Origin: Pelagibacterium lacus
GTDB taxonomy: Bacteria > Pseudomonadota > Alphaproteobacteria > Rhizobiales > Devosiaceae
DNA: 45,806 nucleotides
Assembly (NCBI RefSeq): GCF_003345525.1
Contig: NZ_QQNH01000022.1
Location: 1 to 45,806 of the forward strand
Reading direction: 5' to 3'
A program made the translations under genes and the position numbers. This document shows, one piece after another, positions 37,158 through 45,806 of the stretch; the stretch's first letter is position 1; each line of letters begins with the position of its first letter. Under the pieces are notes generated by a model. The model did no database searches. It saw only the letters and a program-made list of their open reading frames with translations, and was not told the origin of the DNA.

Positions 37158-37721
37158 ATGAAGATCAACGGAAACGAAATCCGCCCCGGCAATGTGATCA
37201 TGCACCAGGACAAGCTCTGGGTGGCGGTCAAGGTCGATCACGTCAAGCCCGGCAAGGGCGGCGCCTACGCCCAGGTGGAGCTCAAGGCCATCATCGAAGG
37301 CACCAAGCTCAACGAGCGCTTCCGCTCCGCCGAGACCGTGGAGCGCGTGACCCTCGAACAGCGCGATTTCCAGTATCTCTACCAGCAGGGCGACGCGCTG
37401 GTGTTCATGAACACCGAAACCTACGAGCAGATCGAACTGCCCACCGATTTCGTCGGCGAGCGCGCCGCCTTCCTCCAGGACGGCATGATGGTCACCGTGG
37501 AAATGTATGAGGACAAGCCGCTCGGCATCAAGCTCCCCGCCCAGGTGATCCTCGAAGTGACCGAGACCGAACCGGTGGTGAAGGGCCAGACGGCGGCCAA
37601 TTCCTTCAAGCCGGCCATCCTCGAAAACGGCGTCAAGACCATGGTTCCGCCCTTTATCGGCACCGGCCAGAAGATCGTGGTCGATACCGACGAAGTGACC
37701 TATATCCGCCGCGCCGACTGA
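37158..37721 (+). CDS. efp: Translation elongation factor P
   Basis: A 187-residue three-domain factor that relieves ribosome stalling at polyproline. The modified-lysine loop is VKPGKGGAY with Lys33, the residue beta-lysylated by EpmA in many bacteria. No epmA/epmB is in the window. The C-terminal oligonucleotide-binding domain ends [13 protein letters not shown]. The proline-rich TolA and CpoB linkers in this same window are the kind of sequence EF-P helps translate. It precedes the suhB-type gene by 44 bp, as in many alphaproteobacteria. Confidence 0.96.
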   Translation: MKINGNEIRPGNVIMHQDKLWVAVKVDHVKPGKGGAYAQVELKAIIEGTKLNERFRSAETVERVTLEQRDFQYLYQQGDALVFMNTETYEQIELPTDFVGERAAFLQDGMMVTVEMYEDKPLGIKLPAQVILEVTETEPVVKGQTAANSFKPAILENGVKTMVPPFIGTGQKIVVDTDEVTYIRRAD

Positions 37722-37765
37722 CCGGGCACCCCGCCGGACCCCCTCTCATATTTTAGGATACCCCC

Positions 37766-38557
37766 ATGGCCCGCTCAGCTCTGATGAACATCATGGTCAA
37801 TGCCGCCCTCAAGGCCGGCCGGGGGCTGATCCGTGATTTCGGCGAGGTCGAGAACCTCCAGGTGTCGCGCAAGGGTCCGGCCGATTTCGTCACCGTGGCC
37901 GACAAGCGCGCCGAAAAGGTGGTGATGGACGAACTGATGAAGGCCCGTCCCACCTATTCCTTCCTCATGGAGGAAGGCGGGGAGATCAAGGGCACCGACG
38001 GCATGCACCGCTGGATCATCGACCCGATCGACGGCACCACCAATTTCCTGCACGGCGTGCCGCTGTTCGCCGTCGCCATCGCCCTCGAACGCAATGACGA
38101 GATCGTGTCCTCGGTGATCTACAACCCGGTGATGGACGAGCTCTTCACCGCCGAAAAGGGCAATGGCGCCTGGCTCAACAACCGCCGCCTGCGCGTGGCC
38201 GGACGCCGCTCCCTCGCCGACGCGCTGATGGTCACCGGCATCAATTCGCAAGGGCGCGCCCTTGACGCGCTGCAATTGCGCCAGCTCGCCCACGTCACCC
38301 CCGCGGTGGCGGGAATCCGCCGCTCGGGTTCGATCTCGGTCGATCTGGCCTGGCTGGCGGCGGGCCGCTTCGACGGAGTCTGGGAAGCCGGGCTCAAGCC
38401 CTGGGACGTCGCGCCGGGCCTTCTGATGGTGCGCGAGGCTGGCGGCTTCGTCACCGACTATGCCGGCGGCACCGCCTCGATCGCCAATGGCGAGGTCGTG
38501 GCCGGCAACGAGGTGATCCAGGCCGCCCTGCTCAAGGCGCTGCAGGCGGTCAAATAA
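37766..38557 (+). CDS. suhB: Inositol-monophosphatase family protein (SuhB type)
   Basis: A 263-residue Mg-dependent phosphatase. Metal-binding motifs are EEGGE (about 69), DPIDGTTNFLHG (about 87-98) and the C-terminal WDVAPGLLMVREAGG (about 213-227). The length fits SuhB. The family dephosphorylates inositol monophosphate; SuhB also takes part in rRNA antitermination in E. coli, which is not shown here. It is directly downstream of efp and likely cotranscribed. Confidence 0.92.
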   Translation: MARSALMNIMVNAALKAGRGLIRDFGEVENLQVSRKGPADFVTVADKRAEKVVMDELMKARPTYSFLMEEGGEIKGTDGMHRWIIDPIDGTTNFLHGVPLFAVAIALERNDEIVSSVIYNPVMDELFTAEKGNGAWLNNRRLRVAGRRSLADALMVTGINSQGRALDALQLRQLAHVTPAVAGIRRSGSISVDLAWLAAGRFDGVWEAGLKPWDVAPGLLMVREAGGFVTDYAGGTASIANGEVVAGNEVIQAALLKALQAVK

Positions 38558-38706
38558 CCCTGCGCCCACAGGGTTCTGCGCGCGGTTACTTTTTCTTAAC
38601 CATCGTCCATGTCATTGTCAGGCCAGCATGGTCTGACTAAGCTGGCGCGTGATTTGACACGCCGCGCCGCTTCGAACCAGTGGCGATGCCAGGAGCCGGC
38701 CCTTTC

Positions 38707-39714
38707 ATGACGCAGCAGACCTACGACCCCTATCACCTCGCCAGCCCGATGGTCTATCTCATCAAGATGGTGATCTTCCTCGTGCTGGTCGCCATGGTGG
38801 GCATCATCCTCATGGCCCAGTTGATCGATGCCTTCTGGTCCTCGCCCTTTCTCAACGGGCTGATCGTCTTCACCCTGCTGGTCGGCATCATTCTCAGCTT
38901 CCGGCAGGTGGTGCGGCTGTTCCCCGAGGTCAATTGGGTCAATTCCCTGCAGGAGGGCAATGCCAGCACCCTGCGCCGCGCCCCCCGCCTCCTGGCCCCG
39001 GTCGCCGCCATCATGCGCGACAAGCTCGGCGAGACCATGCTCACCCCGGCCTCCATGCGCTCGATCCTCGATTCGATCGGCATCAGGCTCGACGACGCCA
39101 AGGAGACCTCGCGCTACCTGACCGGCCTCTTGGTCTTTCTCGGCCTTCTGGGCACGTTCTACGGCCTGCTGGAGACCGTCGCCTCGGTGGCCGAGGTGAT
39201 CCAGGGCCTCGACGTCACCGCCGGGGACAGCGCCACGGTCTTTTCCAATCTGCGCGAGGGGCTCGAAGCGCCGCTGGGCGGCATGGCGACCGCCTTCTCG
39301 TCCTCGCTGTTCGGCCTTTCCGGCTCGCTGATCCTGGGCTTCCTCGACCTGCAGACCGGGCAGGCCCAGAACGCCTTTTATACCGATCTCGAAGACTGGA
39401 TGAGCTCGATGACCGAGCTCGACCATCCCATCGCCACCATGCAGGCCAACAATCTGGGCGTCTCCAACACCGAGATGCAGCAGATGTTCGAGCGCCTGGG
39501 CGCCACCATGCAGACCCAGAATTCGTCGCAGAACGCCATCCGCGCCATGGCCGAACTGGCCAAGGGGATCGACGGGCTGGTCAAGCACATCCGGGCCGAG
39601 CAGGAGGATTTGCGCGCCCATATCGCCGAGCAGTCCGAGGTCAACCAGCGCCTCACCCGCCTGATCGACACCCTGTTGCAGGACACCGACCGTCCGCGCG
39701 ACGGCCACAATTAG
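38707..39714 (+). CDS. MotA/TolQ/ExbB-family proton-channel protein (orphan motor subunit)
   Basis: A 335-residue inner-membrane protein. Helices lie at about 17-40 (VYLIKMVIFLVLVAMVGIIL), 47-65, 138-160 (YLTGLLVFLGLLGTFYGLLE) and 195-218 (GMATAFSSSLFGLSGSLILG). The last two carry the GLLGTFYGL and MATAFSSSLFG signatures of the channel family. The C-terminal tail (about 250-335) is a long amphipathic coiled coil. It is longer than TolQ or ExbB and lacks flagellar MotA features I would expect. ATG 38707 is preceded by AGGAG at 11 nt; ATG 38686 or GTG 38680 are alternatives. It is 9 bp upstream of the OmpA/MotB-like gene, so they surely form one complex. Confidence 0.88.
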   Translation: MTQQTYDPYHLASPMVYLIKMVIFLVLVAMVGIILMAQLIDAFWSSPFLNGLIVFTLLVGIILSFRQVVRLFPEVNWVNSLQEGNASTLRRAPRLLAPVAAIMRDKLGETMLTPASMRSILDSIGIRLDDAKETSRYLTGLLVFLGLLGTFYGLLETVASVAEVIQGLDVTAGDSATVFSNLREGLEAPLGGMATAFSSSLFGLSGSLILGFLDLQTGQAQNAFYTDLEDWMSSMTELDHPIATMQANNLGVSNTEMQQMFERLGATMQTQNSSQNAIRAMAELAKGIDGLVKHIRAEQEDLRAHIAEQSEVNQRLTRLIDTLLQDTDRPRDGHN

Positions 39715-39723
39715 AGTCCCGCC

Positions 39724-40746
39724 ATGCCCCTTGCCCGACGCGGCTCCGAACGCCCCAATTTCTGGCCCGGCTATGTCGATGCGCTGACCAATCTGCTGCT
39801 GGTCATCATCTTCCTCCTATCCATGTTCATGATCGCCCAATTCTTCCTCAATCAGGAAATATTGGGCCGCGATTCCGCCCTTTCCCGGCTCAACGCCCAG
39901 ATCGCCGAGCTGACCGAATTGCTGCAGCTCGAACGCGCCGGTTCCGAGGAACTGGAGCTCTCCATCGCCTCGCTCTCGGCCACGCTCACCGGCCTCGAAG
40001 CCGAACGCGACTCGCTGGCCGGGCAATTGGCCGGGCTGGGATCGAGCGCCGGGGAATATGAAACCGCCATCGCCGGCCTCGAGGCCGAACTCTCCGAGGA
40101 GCGCGAACTCTCTTCGGAAGCCCAGGCGCAGGTGGCGCTGCTCAACCAGCAGCTCGCCGCCCTGCGCCAGCAGATCGGGGCGCTGGAAGCCGCCCTCGAA
40201 GCCTCCGAGCTGCGCGACAGCGAAAGCCGCACCCAGATCGCCGATCTGGGCCGCCGGCTCAACGTGGCCCTCGCCCAGCGCGTGCAGGACCTTTCGCGCT
40301 ACCGCTCGGACTTTTTCGGCCGCCTGCGCGAAATCCTCGAAGGACGCTCGGACGTCCAGGTGGTCGGCGACCGCTTCGTCTTCCAGTCCGAAGTGCTGTT
40401 CGACGCCGGGCAGGCCAATATTTCCCCCGAGGGCCAGGCGCAGATTTCCGGACTGGCCGAGGCCATTCTCGAGCTCGAAACCGAAATCCCCGCCGACATT
40501 CCCTGGGTGCTGCGCATCGACGGTCACACCGACCGCCGCCCCATCGCGACGGCGCAGTTCCCCTCCAACTGGGAGCTTTCGGCGGCCCGCGCCATTGCCG
40601 TCGCCAAGCTGCTGGTGCAGCAGGGAGTGTCGCCCAATCGCCTCCTCGCCGCCGGCTTCGGCGAATACGCGCCGCTCGATCCCGGCGACACCGACGAGGC
40701 CTATCGCCGCAACCGGCGCATCGAATTCAAGCTGACAGAGGGGTAA
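39724..40746 (+). CDS. MotB/OmpA-like peptidoglycan-binding stator-type protein
   Basis: A 340-residue protein with a single N-terminal membrane helix, WPGYVDALTNLLLVIIFLL (about 14-32), that contains the aspartate (D19) in the position of the MotB ion-binding residue. A long periplasmic coiled coil follows (about 50-185), then a C-terminal OmpA-like domain with RIDGHTDRRPI, FPSNWELSAARAIAVAKLL and YRRNRRIEFKL. This is the MotB/ZorB architecture with an unusually long coiled coil. With its partner it probably forms a 5:2 ion-driven motor anchored to peptidoglycan. No flagellar, Tol or Zorya effector gene is beside it. Confidence 0.9.
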   Translation: MPLARRGSERPNFWPGYVDALTNLLLVIIFLLSMFMIAQFFLNQEILGRDSALSRLNAQIAELTELLQLERAGSEELELSIASLSATLTGLEAERDSLAGQLAGLGSSAGEYETAIAGLEAELSEERELSSEAQAQVALLNQQLAALRQQIGALEAALEASELRDSESRTQIADLGRRLNVALAQRVQDLSRYRSDFFGRLREILEGRSDVQVVGDRFVFQSEVLFDAGQANISPEGQAQISGLAEAILELETEIPADIPWVLRIDGHTDRRPIATAQFPSNWELSAARAIAVAKLLVQQGVSPNRLLAAGFGEYAPLDPGDTDEAYRRNRRIEFKLTEG

Positions 40747-40769
40747 TCTCTCCTCGGAAAGGCCCGGCC

Positions 40770-41162
40770 ATGCAACGCTTTACCGGAGGATGCCTGTGCG
40801 GCGACGTCCAGATTGTGGCCACCGGCCAGCCGAACCGGGTCGGGCTGTGCCATTGCCTCGACTGCCGCAAGCATCACGGCGCGCTGTTCTACGCCGCCGC
40901 CATATTCCCCGAGCACGCGGTGACCATCGCGGGGGAAACGCGCAACTATGCCGGGCGCTTCTTCTGTCCCCGTTGCGGGTCGTCCGTCTACGCGCGGACC
41001 GAAAACGAGATCGAGGTGCATCTGGGCACCCTCGACGCCCCCAACCAGCTGATGCCCAGCTATGAAAGCTGGGTCATCCGCCGCGAGGCCTGGCTGCCAC
41101 CCTTCCCGCTCGCCCGGCACTATGACCGCGACCGCCAACCTACCCCCGATCAGGATGTCTGA
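40770..41162 (+). CDS. GFA-family zinc protein (glutathione-dependent formaldehyde-activating enzyme-like)
   Basis: A 130-residue protein with the GFA zinc ligands GGCLCGDV (about 7-14), CHCLDCRKHHGALF (about 27-40) and FFCPRCGSSVYAR (about 65-77). The family contains a glutathione/formaldehyde adduct-forming enzyme, but most members are uncharacterised, so a formaldehyde role is not assured. It is the last plus-strand gene before a palindromic repeat and ends 177 bp before a convergent gene. Confidence 0.9.
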   Translation: MQRFTGGCLCGDVQIVATGQPNRVGLCHCLDCRKHHGALFYAAAIFPEHAVTIAGETRNYAGRFFCPRCGSSVYARTENEIEVHLGTLDAPNQLMPSYESWVIRREAWLPPFPLARHYDRDRQPTPDQDV

Positions 41163-41171
41163 TACCGAGAG

Positions 41172-41326
41172 TCAGCGCCCCCCTCATCCGACCGCTTCGC
41201 GGCCACCTTCTCCCACCAGGGGAGAAGGAAAAAGGGGGGCTGGGCCTGCCAAATGAGCCCCCTTCTCCCCTGGTGGGAGAAGGTGGATCGGACCGCTAGG
41301 TCCGAGACGGATGAGGGGGGCGCTGA
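41172..41326. repeat. 155-bp nested palindromic repeat (two inverted copies of a rhizobial-type intergenic element)
   Basis: The outer arms are perfect 19-bp inverted repeats (41172-41190 and 41308-41326). The inner arms are perfect 26-bp inverted repeats (41203-41228 and 41261-41286). Small side hairpins lie between the arms (41192-41202, and 41289-41304 CGGACC/GGTCCG). Each half has the 'CCCCTCATCCG ... CCACCTTCTCCC' layout of dispersed intergenic repeats that I know from Hyphomicrobiales genomes. It has no coding capacity and lies between two convergent genes, where it could act as a bidirectional terminator or mRNA stabiliser. Confidence 0.85.
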
Positions 41327-41338
41327 GGTTGCGGCGAC

Positions 41339-43174
<1,836 letters not shown>

Positions 43175-43350
43175 GAAGTCGCCTGGATCGATTTTGCGGC
43201 CTAGATACGCCTTGAGAGCCGGAACGGCAACCATGGAGGGCGAACGCCGCCTCTTGCGCTGGCGGCCGCCTTTGGGTAAAAGGCCGCCAACCAGTTTCAT
43301 GATGATCATGTCCGGGCGCCGCAGCGCCCGTTTGATTTAGGGCCCGAGCA

Positions 43351-43575
43351 ATGAAAAAAGACATCCACCCCGACTACCACTTCATCACCGTGGCGATGAC
43401 CGACGGGACCACCTACAAGACCCGTTCGACCTATGGCAAGGAAGGCGACACGCTGACCCTCGACATCGACCCCACGACCCACCCGGCCTGGACCGGCGGG
43501 TCGTCGCGCCTGGTCGACCGTGGCGGCCGCGTCTCGCGCTTCAAGGAAAAGTTCAAGGGCATTCTGGGTTCGTAA
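43351..43575 (+). CDS. rpmE: Ribosomal protein bL31 (zinc-free form)
   Basis: A 74-residue large-subunit protein, start [20 protein letters not shown]. The zinc-binding cysteines of the C+ form are absent (no Cys in the chain), as is usual for alphaproteobacteria. The C-terminus is basic and ends [12 protein letters not shown] clear intrinsic terminator follows 23 bp later. The 176-bp upstream gap is shared with the divergent exporter gene. Confidence 0.95.
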   Translation: MKKDIHPDYHFITVAMTDGTTYKTRSTYGKEGDTLTLDIDPTTHPAWTGGSSRLVDRGGRVSRFKEKFKGILGS

Positions 43576-43597
43576 GACCCGATCGCTCGAACAGACG

Positions 43598-43625
43598 AAA
43601 AACCCGACCTTGCGCCGGGTTTTTT
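43598..43625. terminator. Bidirectional intrinsic terminator between rpmE and rcdA
   Basis: AAAAACCCG (43598-43606) and CGGGTTTTT (43616-43624) form a 9-bp stem with a T-tract on both strands, ending both rpmE (+) and the convergent DUF1465 gene (-). Confidence 0.85.
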
Positions 43626-43634
43626 ATTGGCCTT

Positions 43635-44150
43635 CTACCCGCCGAACGCCGCCTTGAGCCGATCCATCTGCGAGGCAAGGGCATTCTCGCCCTGGGCCTC
43701 GGCCGGCAATTCCTCGCCGCGTTCGATGCGGTCGAACTTGACCACGCGGGCGAACAGCCGGTCGCCCTTGCCGATATAGGCCTGCATCCTGTCGGGCATC
43801 TCATCCCATCCCGGCCCGCCGCGATCCGATGGCAGGGCGGAAAACTTCACCTTCGATTTCTCGCTCAACGCCTGCTCGGGCGAAATCTCGCCCTCATTGA
43901 CGGCTCGTTGCAGCAGCAGCCAGGAGGCGAGCTGCATCAGCCGCGTGGTGAGGCGCATGGATTCGGTGGCGTAGAGGAACGACGCTTCGCGGCTCAGCCC
44001 CCTGCTCTCGGCGCGGCCCTCGCCATCGAGATAGGCGGCCACCTCCTCGATCAGCCCCATGCCTTCGCGATAGAGCAGGTCGAACCCTCCCGAGGTCAAA
44101 AGGCGGGGCGTCAGCGCGACGGCGTCGTTTCCAGACCTCGCTTCATCCAC
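43635..44150 (-). CDS. rcdA: DUF1465 protein, homologue of the CtrA-degradation adaptor RcdA
   Basis: A 171-residue helical protein with the DUF1465 pattern: FDLLYREGMGLIEEVAAYLD (about 23-42), LSREASFLYATESMRLTTRLMQLASWLLLQ (in parts, about 52-81) and a variable C-terminal tail. In Caulobacter the family member RcdA, with CpdR and PopA, delivers CtrA to ClpXP at the swarmer-to-stalked transition. Assignment rests on my recognition of the family. The start is GTG 44150, 7 nt after AAAGGAG. A candidate CtrA site elsewhere in the window fits a CtrA-using organism. Confidence 0.82.
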   Translation of the reverse strand: MDEARSGNDAVALTPRLLTSGGFDLLYREGMGLIEEVAAYLDGEGRAESRGLSREASFLYATESMRLTTRLMQLASWLLLQRAVNEGEISPEQALSEKSKVKFSALPSDRGGPGWDEMPDRMQAYIGKGDRLFARVVKFDRIERGEELPAEAQGENALASQMDRLKAAFGG

Positions 44151-44264
44151 GCGGATGCTCCTTTCCGGTTCGGCATTGCGGCCGGCAGTCTAGGGGCAAA
44201 TGGGCAAAAGGTCATTAACGGCCGCCGGCGACCTTCAACTAGGATTAACGCCGTCCGGTTCCGG

Positions 44265-44296
44265 AAAAGAAAAAGAGCCGTCAGAAGAACGGCTCT
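44265..44296 (-). terminator. Intrinsic terminator downstream of the DUF1192 gene / candidate small RNA
   Basis: AGAGCCGT (44274-44281) and ACGGCTCT (44289-44296) form an 8-bp stem with a 7-nt loop. The A-rich stretch 44264-44273 gives a long T-rich tail on the minus strand. Confidence 0.75.
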
Positions 44297-44420
44297 CGAA
44301 AGTTAACAGGGAGGCGTCAAACAGAGGGAAGGAACCGCTCTGAGAAACTCCAGCAAAAACTGGATAACCAAGTTCTAAACCGAAAACGTAAAATTTGAGT
44401 TAACGCGACTCGGTTCTTTA
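44265..44420 (-). ncRNA. Possible small RNA in the 303-bp gap between the DUF1192 gene and rcdA
   Basis: This AT-richer stretch begins about 30 bp past the DUF1192 stop and ends at a strong minus-strand terminator. On the minus strand it holds a small hairpin (CCAG-TTTTTG-CTGG) and two C/T-rich runs (CCTTCCCTCTG and GCCTCCCTG) of the anti-Shine-Dalgarno kind seen in many alphaproteobacterial small RNAs. No convincing open frame is present. It could equally be a long 3' untranslated region of the DUF1192 gene. The 5' end is a guess. The rest of the gap (44297 side excluded, 44151-44264) is the rcdA promoter region. Confidence 0.3.
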
Positions 44421-44453
44421 ACCTTACCGCCGGCTTGACGCCGAAGGGCCCGA

Positions 44454-44636
44454 TCAGAACTTGAAAACGGCGTCGGCGGCGCTGCGGCTGGCGGTCTTGG
44501 TGGCGATCGCCGCTTCCAGCCGGGCGATTTCGTCCTTGAGAAGGCCGATCCGCTGTTGCAGCTCGTCCACCGACAGCGTATCGAGCGCCATCCCCAATTC
44601 ATGGGCCGGAACAGGGAGAACCCGATCATCGTCCAT
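44454..44636 (-). CDS. DUF1192 family small protein, 60 aa
   Basis: A 60-residue protein: MDDDRVLPVPAHELGMALDT then the helical segment SVDELQQRIGLLKDEIARLE and a C-terminus ending FKF. This is the standard length and pattern of DUF1192, a conserved small protein of Hyphomicrobiales with a short coiled coil and unknown function. ATG 44636 has GGAGGG 6 nt upstream; the frame continues upstream to 44702 without support. It is divergent from the quinone oxidoreductase, with a 64-bp gap. Confidence 0.85.
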   Translation of the reverse strand: MDDDRVLPVPAHELGMALDTLSVDELQQRIGLLKDEIARLEAAIATKTASRSAADAVFKF

Positions 44637-44700
44637 CAATATCCCTCCACCAAGCAAATTTGCTCTTGGCCCATTTTGGCGCGCGTTTAAGATGGCGTCC

Positions 44701-45702
44701 ATGACAATTGCCGATCAAATGCAAGCCATCGCGATCGCCCGGCCCGGCGGGCCGGACGTGCTCACCCTCACCACCGTGCCGACACCCGCGCCCGCAAAGG
44801 GCGAGATCCTCATCCGGGTCGCCGCGGCCGGGCTCAACGGCCCGGACCTCATGCAGCGCCAGGGCGCCTATGATCCGCCTCCGGGCGCTTCGCCCCTCCC
44901 CGGCCTCGAAGTATCGGGAACCGTAGCGGCGCTCGGCGAAGGAAGCGGGAGATTCGCCCTGGGTGATGCGGTGGTGGCACTGACCAATGGCGGCGGCTAC
45001 GCGCACTATGTCGCGGTGCCCGAGGGTCAGGTCCTCCCCCGCCCCTCGGGCTGGACCGATATCGAAGCGGCCACCCTGCCGGAAACCCTCTTCACCCTGC
45101 AACAAACGCTGATCGAGCGGGCCGGCCTGGCACGTGGGAAAACCGTCTTGGTCCATGGCGGGGCCGGCGGCATCGGCGCGACAGCGATCCAGCTCTGCCG
45201 TCTCTATGGCGCCGACGCGCTGGCGACGGTCTCGAGCCCCGACAAGGCCGATTATGCCCGATCCATGGGCGCCGCCCACACCATCGACTATACCGCCGAG
45301 GATTTCGTCGCCCGCGCCAAGGAGCTGACCGATGGCCGGGGAGTCGATATCGTCATCGACATGATCGGCGGCGAATATGCCAACCGCAATCTCAAGGCCT
45401 CGGCCTATGGCGGCCATGTGCTGCAACTGGCGCTCAAGGGTGGCGCCCGGGCCGAGATCAATCTCGGGCTCGTGCTGATGAACGCCCTCACCCTTTCGGG
45501 TTCGACCCTGAGGCCTCAGACGAGCGCCACCAAGGCCCGCCTCGCCGAGGGCCTGCGCAAGACGGTCTGGCCGGCCATCGCGGACGGGACGATCCGGAAG
45601 CCCCGCATCCGCAGCTTCCCCATGGCCGAGGCCGGAGCCGCGCATGCGGCAATGGAGGCCCGCGACCATTACGGCAAGATCGTCCTCGAATTCCCCGCAT
45701 GA
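44701..45702 (+). CDS. NAD(P)H-quinone oxidoreductase (zinc-free MDR family)
   Basis: A 333-residue medium-chain reductase. The GroES-like N-terminal domain has AAAGLNGPDLMQRQGAYDPP (about 40-60) and the nucleotide-binding fold has VLVHGGAGGIGATAIQL (about 145-161). The structural-zinc cysteines of alcohol dehydrogenases are absent, pointing to the quinone oxidoreductase (Qor/PIG3) group. It would reduce quinones or enones with NADPH. The start is uncertain: ATG 44701 or ATG 44692, neither with a clear ribosome site. DUF1192 and this gene are neighbours in many relatives, usually divergent. Confidence 0.9.
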   Translation: MTIADQMQAIAIARPGGPDVLTLTTVPTPAPAKGEILIRVAAAGLNGPDLMQRQGAYDPPPGASPLPGLEVSGTVAALGEGSGRFALGDAVVALTNGGGYAHYVAVPEGQVLPRPSGWTDIEAATLPETLFTLQQTLIERAGLARGKTVLVHGGAGGIGATAIQLCRLYGADALATVSSPDKADYARSMGAAHTIDYTAEDFVARAKELTDGRGVDIVIDMIGGEYANRNLKASAYGGHVLQLALKGGARAEINLGLVLMNALTLSGSTLRPQTSATKARLAEGLRKTVWPAIADGTIRKPRIRSFPMAEAGAAHAAMEARDHYGKIVLEFPA

Positions 45703-45717
45703 GCGACCGGCCGATCG

Positions 45718-45735
45718 TCCCCCGAACTTGGGGGA
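45718..45735 (+). terminator. Possible terminator after the quinone oxidoreductase gene
   Basis: TCCCCC (45718-45723) and GGGGGA (45730-45735) form a 6-bp stem with a 6-nt loop, followed by TTGTT. The short stem and interrupted T-tract make it a weak call. Nothing else is recognised up to the window end. Confidence 0.4.
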
Positions 45736-45806
45736 TTGTTCATGTTGGACTCGCGAGTTGCTTTCGCGCGAGGAAGATGTCGAGAGTGATGTGGAGCATT
45801 TCGAGT

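Noticed and set aside
38707-40746. Zorya anti-phage system
   Set aside because: Only the motor-type pair is present; no ZorC, ZorD or ZorE-like gene is adjacent. The next genes are a GFA protein, a repeat and an ABC exporter.
41172-41326. Insertion sequence or MITE with target duplication
   Set aside because: No transposase and no flanking direct repeats are visible; the structure fits a dispersed intergenic palindrome better.
43298-43310. 13-bp palindrome CATGAT-G-ATCATG in the exporter/rpmE divergent gap, considered as a zinc (Zur) operator
   Set aside because: bL31 here is the zinc-free form and the motif does not match a Zur consensus I can defend; it could be chance or overlap promoter elements.

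Overview
The window reads as a chromosomal core region of a GC-rich alphaproteobacterium of the order Hyphomicrobiales (Rhizobiales). Pointers are the order-typical small families (DUF1192, DUF1465/RcdA, DUF4164 next to ZapA), the run ruvCAB - ybgC - tolQRAB - pal - cpoB - tilS - ftsH - glmM, the tkt - gap - pgk - class I fba cluster, and a cysteine-less bL31. A Devosia/Pelagibacterium-like genus is a plausible guess that I cannot prove from the sequence. Coding density is high and long spurious antisense frames are common, as expected at this GC content.

Layout. 1-5.8 kb: an ABC-F ATPase, a THUMP RNA methyltransferase, a 45-residue lipoprotein, a DUF4168-like exported protein, a BenE-type transporter and an outer-membrane barrel protein. 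5.9-24.8 kb, all but one gene on the minus strand: read 5' to 3', ruvC, ruvA, vapB, vapC, ruvB, a NUDIX hydrolase, ybgC, (a plus-strand CHRD gene), tolQ, tolR, tolA, tolB, pal, cpoB, tilS, ftsH, then a solitary siderophore-type binding protein, a soluble PAS-PAS chemoreceptor and a methyltransferase, then glmM. This is the usual conserved envelope/recombination cluster with three interruptions. 25.0-28.8 kb: a GGDEF protein, yebC, a YmdB-like phosphoesterase, 5-formyl-THF cyclo-ligase, 6S RNA, zapA and a DUF4164 gene. 29.3-35.3 kb: transketolase, GAPDH, PGK and class I aldolase, with one exported unknown on the other strand. 35.4-41.2 kb: a degenerate ThiE-like gene, a SEL1-repeat protein, efp, a suhB-type phosphatase, a MotA/ExbB-like plus OmpA/MotB-like pair, and a GFA protein. 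41.2-45.8 kb: a 155-bp nested palindromic repeat, an MsbA-type ABC exporter, rpmE, an RcdA homologue, a possible small RNA, a DUF1192 gene and a quinone oxidoreductase.

How the genes work together. Tol-Pal (with CpoB and YbgC) links the inner membrane, peptidoglycan and outer membrane during constriction. FtsH and GlmM add membrane proteolysis and cell-wall precursor supply, and ZapA and RcdA belong to division and CtrA-dependent cell-cycle control. RuvABC resolves Holliday junctions. The glycolytic cluster handles triose- and pentose-phosphate flux.

Items most worth a second look: a vapBC toxin-antitoxin pair with its own promoter/operator embedded in ruvCAB and overlapping the ruvB start; an orphan ion-driven motor-like pair at 38.7-40.7 kb with no flagellar, Tol or Zorya partner; the three-gene insertion between ftsH and glmM, including a candidate iron-responsive operator; a 6S RNA locus with a readable promoter; a probable RpoH promoter on ftsH and an exact CtrA-type motif before the outer-membrane protein gene.
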